The notes beneath the pieces are model-generated. The model had not been told where the DNA came from and made no database searches. It saw nothing but the letters and a program-made list of their open reading frames with translations. Below are positions 53,253 to 61,865 of a stretch of DNA of 64,000 nt, one piece after another (the first letter of the stretch is position 1; the number at the start of each line of letters is the position of its first letter). The stretch is from Cephaloticoccus primus (GTDB lineage: Bacteria > Verrucomicrobiota > Verrucomicrobiia > Opitutales > Opitutaceae). The position numbers and the translations under genes are program-made. The stretch lies in NCBI RefSeq assembly GCF_001580015.1, contig NZ_LSZQ01000046.1:1-64000 (forward strand), given 5' to 3'.

Positions 53253-55214
53253 TCAAGCAGGTTTGGAGAAACGGCGGGCGAGCTCGGAGTGGCTCAGCTC
53301 GACGTAGGTCGGGCGGCCCGAGGGGCTCGTCAGCGGATGCGCTGTCGCGAAAAGCTCGGCTAGGAGCCCACGCAGCGCTTCTTCGCTCGCTGTCGCGGGC
53401 AGGCGCAGGGCCTTGCGGATCGCCAGCCGCGCGAGCTCTTCGCGCATGAGGTCGAGGTTGCGCCCCTGCAAACGGCCCTCGCGCACAAGCCCGAGGAAGT
53501 CGCGCACGAAGCCCTCGGCATCGGCAGGCTCCATCCACGTGGGCACCGCCTCGATCCGGAAAAAATTACGGCCAAACTCGCTGAGCTCCACGCCGTGCTC
53601 GGCGAGAAATTTCAGGCGGTCGAGCAGCAGCGCCGTCGCGATGGGGTCCAGCTCCAGCGCAACCGGCAAGAGCAGCCGCTGGCTGGGCACCGCCGCATCG
53701 CGAAATTGGGCCTGAAGCCGCTCAAACCACACGCGCTCGTGCGCCGCGCGCCGGTCGAGCAGCACAAGCCCCGCGCCGGTCTCGAACAACGCATAGGCCC
53801 CGTGCGCCAGCCCGATGAAGCGCCAGGCGCTCGGCCCGCTCGTCTTGTTAAACGAAATCGCGGGCCCGTTTCCCTGAGCAGAGGGCGCCGTGGAACTCTC
53901 CACCGATGTGGGAGCCTGCGCACGCGCGCTTAGAGCTTCGTCGCTGGCGGCTTGATTTACACCTGCGGCCAACTCGCGGTGCGCAGCCGGCGCAAAGGCC
54001 CCAAAGGGCGACAAACGCGGCGCGGGCAGCGAGACCTTTTCGCCCGCCAGGCTGATCGCACGCCCGCCCGTTTGAGGCAGCGCAGCCGTGTGCAGCGTGG
54101 GCGGTGAAAATGGGGCTCCCGCTGGGCCCTTCGCTTCTCCCGAAAACGGAGGCGGCGCCGCCGCCGAAGCCTGCTGCGCTTCGCCCCCGAGGCTTCTTAG
54201 CTTTTCGAGCACGCTGCGGATTACGAAGCTGCGCACCGCAGGCTCGCTGCGAAAGCGCACTTCGCGCTTGGCCGGATGCACGTTCACATCGACCGCTGCG
54301 GGCTCGCACTCGAAAAACAAAAAAGCCAGCGGGTAGCGCCCCTTTGGCAGCGACTCGTGGTAACTCTCGATCAGCGCGTAGTTGAGCGTGCGGCTGTTTA
54401 CGGGCCGCTGGTTGACGAAGATCACCATCTCGTGCCGCGTCGCCCGCCCCACCCCGGGCCGTCCGATCAACCCGCGCAGGCTCATCGCGCCCGCCGCCGC
54501 GCTGCTGGCGCGACCTTCGCCATCCGCCCCCTCGCTCACGTCAATCGGGATCAGCGCCTCGGCAGTCTGTTTCCCGAAAATCTCGGCCACGCGCTCGACC
54601 AGTGTCGCACACTCGGGCGATTTAAAAATCACCCGCCCATCCTCGATCAACGTGAAGGCGGCCTGCGGGCTCGCGAGCGCGTAGAGCCGCACGCACTGGA
54701 TGATGTGCGCCGCCTCGGTCGGGTCGGTTTTTAAAAACTTCCGCCGCGCGGGTACCGAGTTGAACAAGTGCGTGACGACGATCCGCGTGCCCACGGGCCG
54801 CCCGCACTCGCGCACGTGCACGATCTTGCCCGCGTTGATCAAAACCTCCGTACCCTCGTCTTTGCCCTGCTCGCGCGTTTGCAGCTCGAGGCGCGAGACA
54901 CTCGCAATCGACGGCAGCGCCTCACCGCGAAACCCGTAGCTGCCGATCCGGTCGAGGTCGGCCGCCTCGGTGATCTTGCTCGTCGCGTGCCGCTCCAGCG
55001 CGAGCAGCGCGTTGTCCTGGCTCATCCCGCTGCCGTTGTCCTCGACGCGCATGAGCGCACGCCCGCCGTGGCGAAACTCGACCTCGACCCGCGTCGCCCC
55101 CGCATCAAGCGCGTTTTCCACCAGCTCCTTGATCACCGCAGCGGGGCGCTCGATCACCTCGCCCGCGGCGATCTGGTTGGCGACCCGATCTGGCAGGATG
55201 CGAACTTTAGCCAT
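53253..55214 (-). CDS. mutL: DNA mismatch repair protein MutL
   Basis: 653 aa. The GHKL ATPase N-terminus is complete: IAAGEVIERPAAVIKELVENALDAGAT, EDNGSGM, LERHATSKI and GFRGEALPSIASVSR. The C-terminal domain has LLDRRAAHERVWFERL where endonuclease-active MutL has DQHAxxExxxxE; the His is replaced by Arg, so nicking activity is doubtful. A Pro/Ala/Ser-rich linker of about 150 residues joins the halves. Downstream of glgP's promoter side, upstream of argH's 3' end. Confidence 0.94.
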   Translation of the reverse strand: MAKVRILPDRVANQIAAGEVIERPAAVIKELVENALDAGATRVEVEFRHGGRALMRVEDNGSGMSQDNALLALERHATSKITEAADLDRIGSYGFRGEALPSIASVSRLELQTREQGKDEGTEVLINAGKIVHVRECGRPVGTRIVVTHLFNSVPARRKFLKTDPTEAAHIIQCVRLYALASPQAAFTLIEDGRVIFKSPECATLVERVAEIFGKQTAEALIPIDVSEGADGEGRASSAAAGAMSLRGLIGRPGVGRATRHEMVIFVNQRPVNSRTLNYALIESYHESLPKGRYPLAFLFFECEPAAVDVNVHPAKREVRFRSEPAVRSFVIRSVLEKLRSLGGEAQQASAAAPPPFSGEAKGPAGAPFSPPTLHTAALPQTGGRAISLAGEKVSLPAPRLSPFGAFAPAAHRELAAGVNQAASDEALSARAQAPTSVESSTAPSAQGNGPAISFNKTSGPSAWRFIGLAHGAYALFETGAGLVLLDRRAAHERVWFERLQAQFRDAAVPSQRLLLPVALELDPIATALLLDRLKFLAEHGVELSEFGRNFFRIEAVPTWMEPADAEGFVRDFLGLVREGRLQGRNLDLMREELARLAIRKALRLPATASEEALRGLLAELFATAHPLTSPSGRPTYVELSHSELARRFSKPA

Positions 55215-55376
55215 CGCTTAAAGAAGCCTGCCCAGCAGGCAGGAAGAGCCGGCGGGACGGAAGCGGCGGGAGGGCCAGCAACGACTGTGAGAATGCACGA
55301 TGGCGAAACGCATGTTTTTTTAAAGAACGCCCGAACGGGTGACCCCTTTCTTCAAGGTTCTGTGCTTCGGATCCGG

Positions 55377-56774
55377 CTACTTGAGCAGTTTCTTCCAGCG
55401 TGCGAATTGGCGGCGCAGCTGCACGGGCCCGGGCATTCCGGTCCCGCTGCGTTTGGCCAGCGCACGCTTCAGGTCGAAGACTTCGCGCCAATCCTCCGCG
55501 AAAGCCGCATTGATTTTTTTCACCTCGCGCGTCTCCAGCGCATTGAGCGCCACGCCGCGCTTCTCGGCGAGCTGGACGACGGCGCCCACCGCGTGGTGCG
55601 CCTCGCGAAACGGCACGCCGCGCTCGACGAGGTAGTCCGCCAGATCGGTCGCCAGCAGCGCCGGATCGGCGACCGCCGCCGCGCAGGCCGCCTCATTCAC
55701 GCGCAGGCCGCCGACCGTTCCCGCAAAAACCTCCGCGCAAATCGCCACCTGGTCGAAGCTGTCGAAGACCGGCGGCTTATCCTCCTGCAAGTCGCGGTTG
55801 TAGGTCAGCGGCAGCCCCTTGGTGAGCGTCAACAGCGTATGGAGGTTGCCCTGAAGTCGGGCCGATTTTCCGCGCAACAGCTCACAGGAATCGGGGTTCT
55901 TCTTTTGCGGCATGAGTGAAGAGCCGGTGCAAAACGCATCCGGCAGGTCGACAAAGCCAAACTCGCTGCTGCTCCACAAAATGAGATCCTCAGCCATACG
56001 CGAAAAGTGCACGCCGACGAGCGCGCACGCGTTGGCGAATTCGATGAAGAGATCGCGGTCGGCCACCGTATCCATCGAGTTTTGCGTCACCTGCGGGCGC
56101 CCCCGCGCATCGACAAAGCCGAGCAGCCGCGCCGTGTGCTCGCGGTCGATCGGCAGCGTCGTCCCCGCAATCGCGCCGCTGCCCAGCGGGCACCAGTTGG
56201 CGAGCGCGGCCACGCGCTCGAAGCGCTCGCAGTCGCGCGCCAGCATTTCCATCCAGGCGAAAAGGTGGTGCGCGAGGTAGACCGGCTGCGCGCGCTGGAG
56301 GTGCGTGTAGCCCGGGATGAGGACGCCCGCATTGGCACTCGCCACATCGAGCAGCGCACACTGCGCGCCGTGGAGCTTCGTGCGCAGCTCGGCGCAAGCG
56401 GCCTTGAACCACAGCCGCATGTCGGTCGCGACCTGGTCGTTGCGGCTGCGCGCCGTGTGCAGCTTGGCGGCGGCAGGCACGCGCAGCGTGAGCGCGTGCT
56501 CGATATTCATGTGCACGTCTTCGAGCGCGAGATCCCACGCAAACTCGCCCGCCTCGATCTCGCGGCGGATTTGCTCCAGCCCCTTGTGAATCGCCGCGCA
56601 CTCCCTGGCCGTGATCAGCCCCACGTGCGCAAGCATCGCCGCATGCGCTTGGCTGCCCGCGATGTCGAAAAGCGCCAGCCGCGAGTCGAAGGACACTGAC
56701 TCACTGAACTGCTGCATCAACTGCGCGGGGCCAGCACTGAAACGGCCGCCCCAAGTGACTTGTTTTCTGGCCAT
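55377..56774 (-). CDS. argH: Argininosuccinate lyase
   Basis: Splits argininosuccinate into arginine and fumarate, last step of arginine synthesis. About 465 aa. The superfamily signature [12 protein letters not shown] and the active-site loops [25 protein letters not shown]-like [17 protein letters not shown], and [16 protein letters not shown] are present. ATG 56774 gives [13 protein letters not shown], the usual N-terminus; the longer frame reads into repeat copy I and is rejected. Confidence 0.95.
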   Translation of the reverse strand: MARKQVTWGGRFSAGPAQLMQQFSESVSFDSRLALFDIAGSQAHAAMLAHVGLITARECAAIHKGLEQIRREIEAGEFAWDLALEDVHMNIEHALTLRVPAAAKLHTARSRNDQVATDMRLWFKAACAELRTKLHGAQCALLDVASANAGVLIPGYTHLQRAQPVYLAHHLFAWMEMLARDCERFERVAALANWCPLGSGAIAGTTLPIDREHTARLLGFVDARGRPQVTQNSMDTVADRDLFIEFANACALVGVHFSRMAEDLILWSSSEFGFVDLPDAFCTGSSLMPQKKNPDSCELLRGKSARLQGNLHTLLTLTKGLPLTYNRDLQEDKPPVFDSFDQVAICAEVFAGTVGGLRVNEAACAAAVADPALLATDLADYLVERGVPFREAHHAVGAVVQLAEKRGVALNALETREVKKINAAFAEDWREVFDLKRALAKRSGTGMPGPVQLRRQFARWKKLLK

Positions 56775-56870
56775 GTGGCCGAGCAGCACAGGAAGCCCCT
56801 CGCCACCCTGCAACACTCTTCGAGTGCTCTTGTTATCAAGCGAGCCGCTCACTGGCACTTTAAGGATGAC

Positions 56871-57237
56871 GGCGCACCAACGAGTGCACCGCCAAATAAA
56901 ACCGGTCAACGACCGCCACTGCGCGTGGGGGCGGGAGGCGGTGCCTGCTCCCATTTACTGTGCGGCTTGTTCTGTCGGGCGTTCCGCACAGCACAGCAAG
57001 CCGCACAGTTGAATGAACTCCCTGACCGGAGCTCAGGTGGGAGTTTGACTCGTCAACTTTTTGGACGCGCCCCAAAGGGTTTCCCGTTTCATTCGCGTTT
57101 TGGGATTCCTCCCCTGTCGCGAAGCGACAGGGAGGATGTCCCGTTAAATTTGCGATTTTGTTCGGGCGCGCAGCGCACGGGCAAAATCGCAAATTTAATG
57201 GCACGTGGCGCCACGCCACCGCCCCGCGCGTAGCGGG
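56871..57237 (+). repeat. Composite palindromic intergenic element, copy I
   Basis: Between tandem minus-strand argH and the OsmC gene. Outer part ACCAACGAG and GGTCAACGACC, left terminus CCACTGCGCGTGGGGG, CAGG/CCTG-like hairpin, M3 at 56956-57010 (TACTGTGCGGCTTG / CAAGCCGCACAGT; the inner stem is imperfect), GGAGCTCAGGTGGGAGTTT linker, CCCCTGTCGCGAAGCGACAGGG, the long type-alpha hairpin, GTGGCGCCACGCCAC, and a degenerate right terminus CCGCCCCGCGCGTAGCGGG. Confidence 0.87.
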
Positions 57238-57271
57238 AGTCTTCTGCCTCTTTCATCTGACGAGCAGCGTG

Positions 57272-57694
57272 TCAGGCTGCCCAGTGCAGTGTGATCGGTT
57301 TCTCGATATCCGGGTGCAGGCTGTGGTGCACCGGGCAGTTTTTCGCGATCCGTGCGAGCAGCTCTGCTGCCGGATGGTCTTGCGGGATCGGCAACCAGAT
57401 CTCGGTCGCCAGTCGCACGATCCGGCGCGGCGCATCAGCCGACATCTCCTTGGCGACTTCCCAGCGCGTACCCGCGAGCAACGCGTCGTCGAGCCCCAAG
57501 CGCGTGCCTGCGATGATCGCCATCGTCGTCACGATGCAGGCACCGAGCGAAGCGGCCGTCAGATCCGTGGGCGAAAACGCTTCCCCTCGTCCCTGATTAT
57601 CGACCGGCGCATCCGTCGAAATCACCTGCCCCGAAGGGCCGTGTGTGAGCTCGCAGTTGAGCCCGCCGCGATAGATTCCCGTGCTTTTAACCAT
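57272..57694 (-). CDS. OsmC/Ohr-family thiol peroxidase-like protein
   Basis: 140 aa. The OsmC fold carries two Cys: SLGACIVTTMAI (first) and IAKNCPVHHSLHPDI (second), which are the redox pair of OsmC/Ohr proteins. SPTDLTAASLGAC is the family block. Such proteins reduce organic hydroperoxides or handle electrophiles. Start ATG 57694. No regulator adjacent, and copy I lies at its 3' side. Confidence 0.9.
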   Translation of the reverse strand: MVKSTGIYRGGLNCELTHGPSGQVISTDAPVDNQGRGEAFSPTDLTAASLGACIVTTMAIIAGTRLGLDDALLAGTRWEVAKEMSADAPRRIVRLATEIWLPIPQDHPAAELLARIAKNCPVHHSLHPDIEKPITLHWAA

Positions 57695-57925
57695 GCCGCC
57701 AAGGCTGCTCTGCCGCGCCGTACCGCGTCCACTTTTTTAAAAGTGCCCAAGCCATGAACCGCCACCGGCACTCGCCCGAACTCCAAAGACTAACGCACCA
57801 ACCAGTCGCCCGCAAAAAAAACGGAGCCGCACACAGGAGGCAGCCCGACGCAGGGCTCCTTGCCCACCCCGGATCGCTGACGGCGAGGCAGCGAACTCGC
57901 CGCCGAACAGAAAGGTCATCAACCT

Positions 57926-58001
57926 TGGTGGAGCTGAGGGGAATCAAACCCCTGACCTCTTCATTGCGAACGAAGCGCTCTATCAACTGAGCTACAGCCC
58001 C
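57926..58001 (-). tRNA. tRNA-Ala(CGC)
   Basis: On the minus strand the acceptor GGGGCTG pairs with CAGCTCC and includes the G3-U70 pair that marks alanine tRNAs. The D-arm is AGCTC...GAGC, the anticodon loop TTCGCAA gives CGC, and the T-arm is AGGGG-TTTGATT-CCCCT. The discriminator is A and the CCA is encoded (plus-strand TGG at 57926-57928). Confidence 0.95.
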
Positions 58002-58157
58002 AAAAGAAGGCGGCGTTTGTGGGCAATCGCCCAGCATGAGTAAACATCATTTTTCTGTGACATGCGCCACATAGGTTCGCTTTGCCGAAAACGGCGCGTA
58101 GAGTGGCGGCGCTCGCTCCGAGAGAGCGTTTGTTTCAACCCTCATTTCCTCTTTATC

Positions 58158-58769
58158 ATGAAAACACCAAAGAATGCCACCAAGCCTACGCGCACGAACG
58201 CGGCGGCGAAAAAAACGAGCACCGGCTCCGCCACTCCAAAGAAAACCAGCAGCACCGCCGCGAAGAAACCGCCAGCGCCTGCTGTCGCAGCTAAAAAAAC
58301 GCCACTGACCTCCCCGCGTATCACCGCCGCTGCCAGCAAGGCCAAGCGCGTGCTCACCGAGCCCGTTAAAACGCCCAAGCCAACGAGGGCGCCGAAAAAA
58401 GTCGCACTGACCAAAAGCCCCAAGCCCGCCGCAGTCGCAGCAGCTCCAACCAAGGCACCCGCACCGCGCGAAAATCCTGCGCCAGCCCCAGCACCGAAAC
58501 CGCAAGTGACGCTGACGACCATCGAAGCCTTCATCGATGTCGGCTTCGGCAATCGGCTCACGCTGCGCGGCGAAGGCCCCGGCCTGAGCTGGGAAAAAGG
58601 CATCACCATGAACTGCCTCGGCAGCGCCGAATGGGTGATCTCAATCGAAGACGTCGGCGCTCCACTCACCTTCAAGTTCCTGCTCAACGACGAGCAATGG
58701 AGCCACGGTGAAAACTACACGCTCGCCCCGGGGAAAACCGGCGCCTTCACACCCTACTTCGGCTGGTAA
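58158..58769 (+). CDS. Histone-H1-like Lys/Ala/Pro-rich tail fused to a small carbohydrate-binding-like domain
   Basis: About 203 aa. Residues 1-110 are low-complexity Lys, Ala, Pro and Thr with patterns like AAKKTSTGSATPKK, as in bacterial histone-H1-like proteins. Residues 115-203 form a compact beta domain: FIDVGFGNRLTLRGEGPGLSWEKGITMNC, WVISIEDVGAPLTFKFLLNDEQWSHGENYTLAPG, resembling starch-binding CBM20/48-like folds. The combination could tether a carbohydrate or a glucan to DNA or polyphosphate, but that is a guess. Preceded by a tRNA-Ala on the other strand. Confidence 0.75.
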   Translation: MKTPKNATKPTRTNAAAKKTSTGSATPKKTSSTAAKKPPAPAVAAKKTPLTSPRITAAASKAKRVLTEPVKTPKPTRAPKKVALTKSPKPAAVAAAPTKAPAPRENPAPAPAPKPQVTLTTIEAFIDVGFGNRLTLRGEGPGLSWEKGITMNCLGSAEWVISIEDVGAPLTFKFLLNDEQWSHGENYTLAPGKTGAFTPYFGW

Positions 58770-58790
58770 ACCAGCACAGGCGGCACAGGC

Positions 58791-59141
58791 GAGGCCCCAA
58801 CGAGGGCCTCGCACAGAAAAAGAGTCGAAGAGTCCCACTGCGCGTGGGGCGGCAGGCGGTACCTGCACCCATTTACAGTACGGCTTGCTGTCGGGCGTTC
58901 CGCCCGACGAACAAGCCGCACTGTAGAATGAACTCCCTGAACGGAGCTCAGGTGGGAGTTTAACCCGTCAACTTTTTCGCCGCGCCCAAAGGGGTAGCCC
59001 GCATTTGATGCTTCAGCCCCCGTTGCGAAGCAACAGGGGGAGGTCCCGTTAAATTTGCGATTTTGTTCGGGCGCGTAGCGCACGGGCAAAATCGCAAATT
59101 CAATGGCACGTGGCGCCACGCCACCGCCCCACGCGCAGTGG
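58791..59141 (+). repeat. Composite palindromic intergenic element, copy J
   Basis: The best preserved termini: CCACTGCGCGTGGGGCGG (58835-58852) and CCGCCCCACGCGCAGTGG (59124-59141) are exact inverted complements, giving a 307-bp core. Before the core is the outer module GAGGCCC/GGGCCTC and AGAGTCGAAGAGTC. M3 lies at 58874-58925 with changed pairs (TACAGTACGGCTTG / CAAGCCGCACTGTA), then GGAGCTCAGGTGGGAGTTT, CCCCCGTTGC/GCAACAGGGGG and the long type-alpha hairpin. Located between convergent genes. Confidence 0.92.
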
Positions 59142-59142
59142 C

Positions 59143-59985
59143 TCAGCTTTGGTCGGGGCTGATTTCGCGCAGGCGGGTTTCGAGCCGCGCGGCGGCGGCG
59201 TCCCGGTCGGCGAGTTCGGCAGCGTTCACCAGTTCGCAGTGCAGGCGCACGCGCGAAAAGGGTTTCGGCAAATAAAAGCGATCCCAGGCGCGGCTCAGCC
59301 GCCAAGTCGACTCGAAGCGCGCGCCGAGCAGGAGCAGCGGGGTCTGAGTACGCCGTGCCACGATGAGCGCCCCGGGCTTTAGCGTGTAACAGGGGCCGCG
59401 CGGCCCGTCTGGCGTGATCCCGACATCGTTTCCCGCGCGCAGTACGTCCACGAGTGCGCCCACCGCCTCACGGCCCAACCGGCTGCTTGAGCCGCGCACG
59501 GCGCGCAGCCCGACCAAAGAGAAAAACGCGGTGAGCCAGGCGCCGTCTTTGCTCGCGCTCACGAGCGCGTAGAGCGGCCGCCCGTGGCGGTAGCGGCGAA
59601 AGACTTCGGGGGTGAGGAACAGGCGGTTGTGCCAGAGGACAAAGGCCACGGGCTCGTCGCGCTTTTGCAGGGCACGCAAGGTCGCTTCGTCTGTCTCAAA
59701 ACGCAGCGTGCGCCCCCACAGCTGCACCAGCGCGCCCAGCGGCCAGAGCAACGCACGCCGCCAACCGCTGATCACCACCGGAAAAGCCTTCGGGGGCGCA
59801 GACCCTTCTTTCTTGCGCAGCGGTGCGGTCTGCGACCGGGCCGCTGCGTCAGGGGTCACTGTCCTTTTTTTTGGACATACGTTTATTGCCTGCGCGGCGG
59901 CAGGGCTGGCCGCGGAGTCATCGTTTTGGCGAGCCGAAGCACTGCTTTCGCTTCCGGGCGGGGTGGTCATCTCCTTTAGCGACAC
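59143..59985 (-). CDS. Lysophospholipid acyltransferase family (DUF374) protein
   Basis: 280 aa. The catalytic core is standard DUF374/LpxL-like: PVAFVLWHNRLFL, LVSASKDGAWLT, RGSSSRLGREAV and DVGITPDGPRGPCY. About 68 residues before the core (SESSASARQNDDSAAS...TPDAAARSQTAPLRKK) are low-complexity. The DNA there contains GCGGTCTGCGACCGGGCCGCTGCG, close to the GGTCGCAGACCGGGCCGCTGCG part of repeat copy B, and a T8 run at 59865-59872 (A8 in the coding strand), so this region may be repeat-derived or slippage-prone. The start overlaps the stop of the upstream ABC ATPase, implying translational coupling. Alternative ATG 59970. Confidence 0.85.
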   Translation of the reverse strand: MSLKEMTTPPGSESSASARQNDDSAASPAAAQAINVCPKKRTVTPDAAARSQTAPLRKKEGSAPPKAFPVVISGWRRALLWPLGALVQLWGRTLRFETDEATLRALQKRDEPVAFVLWHNRLFLTPEVFRRYRHGRPLYALVSASKDGAWLTAFFSLVGLRAVRGSSSRLGREAVGALVDVLRAGNDVGITPDGPRGPCYTLKPGALIVARRTQTPLLLLGARFESTWRLSRAWDRFYLPKPFSRVRLHCELVNAAELADRDAAAARLETRLREISPDQS

Positions 59986-60842
59986 ACTACGGTCTGCTGG
60001 CTCGCCAAGCTGAGGCGCAGCCCTTGGGCACCACGGCTGAGTCGGACATCGGCGGCGAAAACTTGGGAAAGTTTTTGTGAGGTCAGCGTTTTCGCCCGCA
60101 GCCCGGCGGCGACGACCTCGCCCTTACGCAGCAACAGCGCGTGGGTAAAGGCGGGCGTGATCTCCTCGACGTGATGCGTCACCAGCACTAGCGCAGGCGC
60201 ACGCGGCGAGCGCGCGAGCCGGTCGACGAGTTTCAGGAACTCCACCCGCGCCACCGGATCAAGGCCTGCGCAGGGCTCGTCGAGGATCAGCAAACGCGGG
60301 CGGGCCATGAGCGCGCGGGCGATCAACACGCGCTGCCGCTCGCCCTGCGACAGGTACTGCCACTCGCGCTCGGCGAGGTAACCGCCGTCCACGAGGTCGA
60401 GGAGTTTCCGCGCGGCGGCCTTCTCGGCAGCCGTCACTTTTTTCCACAAATCGAGCTGCGCAAACTTTCCGCTGATAACGGTGTCGAGCGCGGGCTCGGC
60501 CACAGCAATCAACGAAGTAAAGGAGCTCGTAACGATGCCGATGTGCTCGCGCAGGGCGCGCCAATCGCAGCTCCCGTACTGGCCGCCGAGCAGCTCGATC
60601 TCGCCGCGCGTCGGCGGGAAGTAGCCCGTGAGCGCGCGCAGCAACGAAGTCTTGCCAGAGCCGTTTGCCCCGAGGATTACCCAGTTTTCGCCGCGATTTA
60701 CCCGCCAGTCGATCTGCTTGAGAATGACTGTGTGCCCGCGCCGGATGTGCAGGTCAGTCACGTTGAGGATCGGGGCGGACTTGGGACGGGTGGTGCGCGC
60801 GGAACGCGAGGTCGGCTTGGCTCGGGTGAGGCGGGAGGGCAT
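59976..60842 (-). CDS. ABC transporter ATP-binding protein (ModF/YhcH-like)
   Basis: About 288 aa. Walker A GANGSGKTS, signature LSQGERQRVLIARAL, Walker B LLILDEPCAGLDP and H-loop VTHHVEE in order. Single ABC domain without membrane segments; no permease in the neighbourhood. A basic N-terminal tail (SRLTRAKPTSRSARTTRPKS) of 30 residues precedes the fold. Overlaps the acyltransferase start by about 10 bp and is likely cotranscribed with it. Substrate unknown. Confidence 0.88.
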   Translation of the reverse strand: MPSRLTRAKPTSRSARTTRPKSAPILNVTDLHIRRGHTVILKQIDWRVNRGENWVILGANGSGKTSLLRALTGYFPPTRGEIELLGGQYGSCDWRALREHIGIVTSSFTSLIAVAEPALDTVISGKFAQLDLWKKVTAAEKAAARKLLDLVDGGYLAEREWQYLSQGERQRVLIARALMARPRLLILDEPCAGLDPVARVEFLKLVDRLARSPRAPALVLVTHHVEEITPAFTHALLLRKGEVVAAGLRAKTLTSQKLSQVFAADVRLSRGAQGLRLSLASQQTVVCR

Positions 60843-60894
60843 ATGGGGCGGGACTTTGCCGCGCCCCAAGGCCGTTCGCCAAACTCAAAAGGTT

Positions 60895-61788
60895 TTAGAA
60901 AATCTCGGAGAAGAACTGGAGCATGTGCCCCCAGGAACGCTCCGCAGCGACGGCGTGATATTTGGCCGCCGGATTTTCCCCCGTAGCGGAAGGATCGGTG
61001 AAGCTGTGCACCGCCCCTTGGTAAGCGATGAGCTGGTAATCGATCTGCGAGCGCTCAAGCGCGGCGACCACCTCCACAACTTTCTCCCAAGGCACAAGCG
61101 GATCGACCGCGCCATGACAGAGCAGGAACTTGGGGGCAGTGCCCCGCCCATTCACGCTCGCGCGACGACGGGAAACCGCATCCTGATCTTCCCCGCTGGC
61201 GCGGGGGCCCGTTTCAGTAATCGCTCCGAAATTCGCGCCATCTGGCGGCGGGATCAGCCCCCCGTGGAAACTCACGATGCCTGAGAGTGGTGCGCCGCTG
61301 TAGGCCAGCGCCATCGCAGTGGTGCCGCCGAAGCAGTAACCGACTGCCGCGACTTTCCCCTTATCGACAAGGTCACTGGCGAGGAGTTGATCGAGCCCCG
61401 CGCGAGCGCGCTCGGCCATGAGTGGCTTGCCGTAAAACTGCCCCGCCAGGGCCCCCGCCTGCTGCGCGCTCTGCGCACGCTGGCCGTACATATCGAGCGC
61501 GAAGGCCACGAAGCCCGCCTCGGCGAGGCGGCGAGCCTGCGCACGCTCGAAGTCGCCTCGCCCCATCCACTGGTGAATCACGAGCACGCCCGGGCGCGGT
61601 GAGGCAGCGCGCACGGCAGTGGTGGCAACGCGGCCACCTACCTGCGCATCATCGTAAACGAGAAGGCCCGTGAGCTGGGCTCCGGCGTGGGTGTAGCGGA
61701 TCTGCCTTTCGACAATCGCCGCGTGGAGCGACAAGGGCAGAGCCAAAGCAATCAAACAGGCAAATAAGAGAGCGAGTCGGGTTTTCAT
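60895..61788 (-). CDS. Exported dienelactone-hydrolase-family protein
   Basis: About 297 aa with a signal peptide (ALLFACLIALALPLSLHA). Alpha/beta hydrolase of the DLH type: VLVIHQWMGRGDFERAQARRLAEAGFVAFALDMYG, the Cys nucleophile in VGYCFGGTTAM, the acid Asp in LLCHGAVDPLVPW and the His in GAVHSFTDP. An Arg/Gly-rich loop (RASGEDQDAVSRRRASVNGRG) is inserted in front of KFLLCHG. Start ATG 61788; the longer frame enters repeat copy K. Substrate unknown. Confidence 0.9.
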   Translation of the reverse strand: MKTRLALLFACLIALALPLSLHAAIVERQIRYTHAGAQLTGLLVYDDAQVGGRVATTAVRAASPRPGVLVIHQWMGRGDFERAQARRLAEAGFVAFALDMYGQRAQSAQQAGALAGQFYGKPLMAERARAGLDQLLASDLVDKGKVAAVGYCFGGTTAMALAYSGAPLSGIVSFHGGLIPPPDGANFGAITETGPRASGEDQDAVSRRRASVNGRGTAPKFLLCHGAVDPLVPWEKVVEVVAALERSQIDYQLIAYQGAVHSFTDPSATGENPAAKYHAVAAERSWGHMLQFFSEIF

Positions 61789-61865
61789 AGGAAGCAGCCG
61801 CGAGTATCCCCACGCCCACCGCCATTGTCCAACCAACCCCGCGCGCGAAGAAGAACGGACGGATC

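Noticed and set aside
50400-53363. 987-codon plus-strand open frame opposite glgP
   Set aside because: glgP on the minus strand has all phosphorylase motifs; the plus frame is its complement and only long because of high GC.
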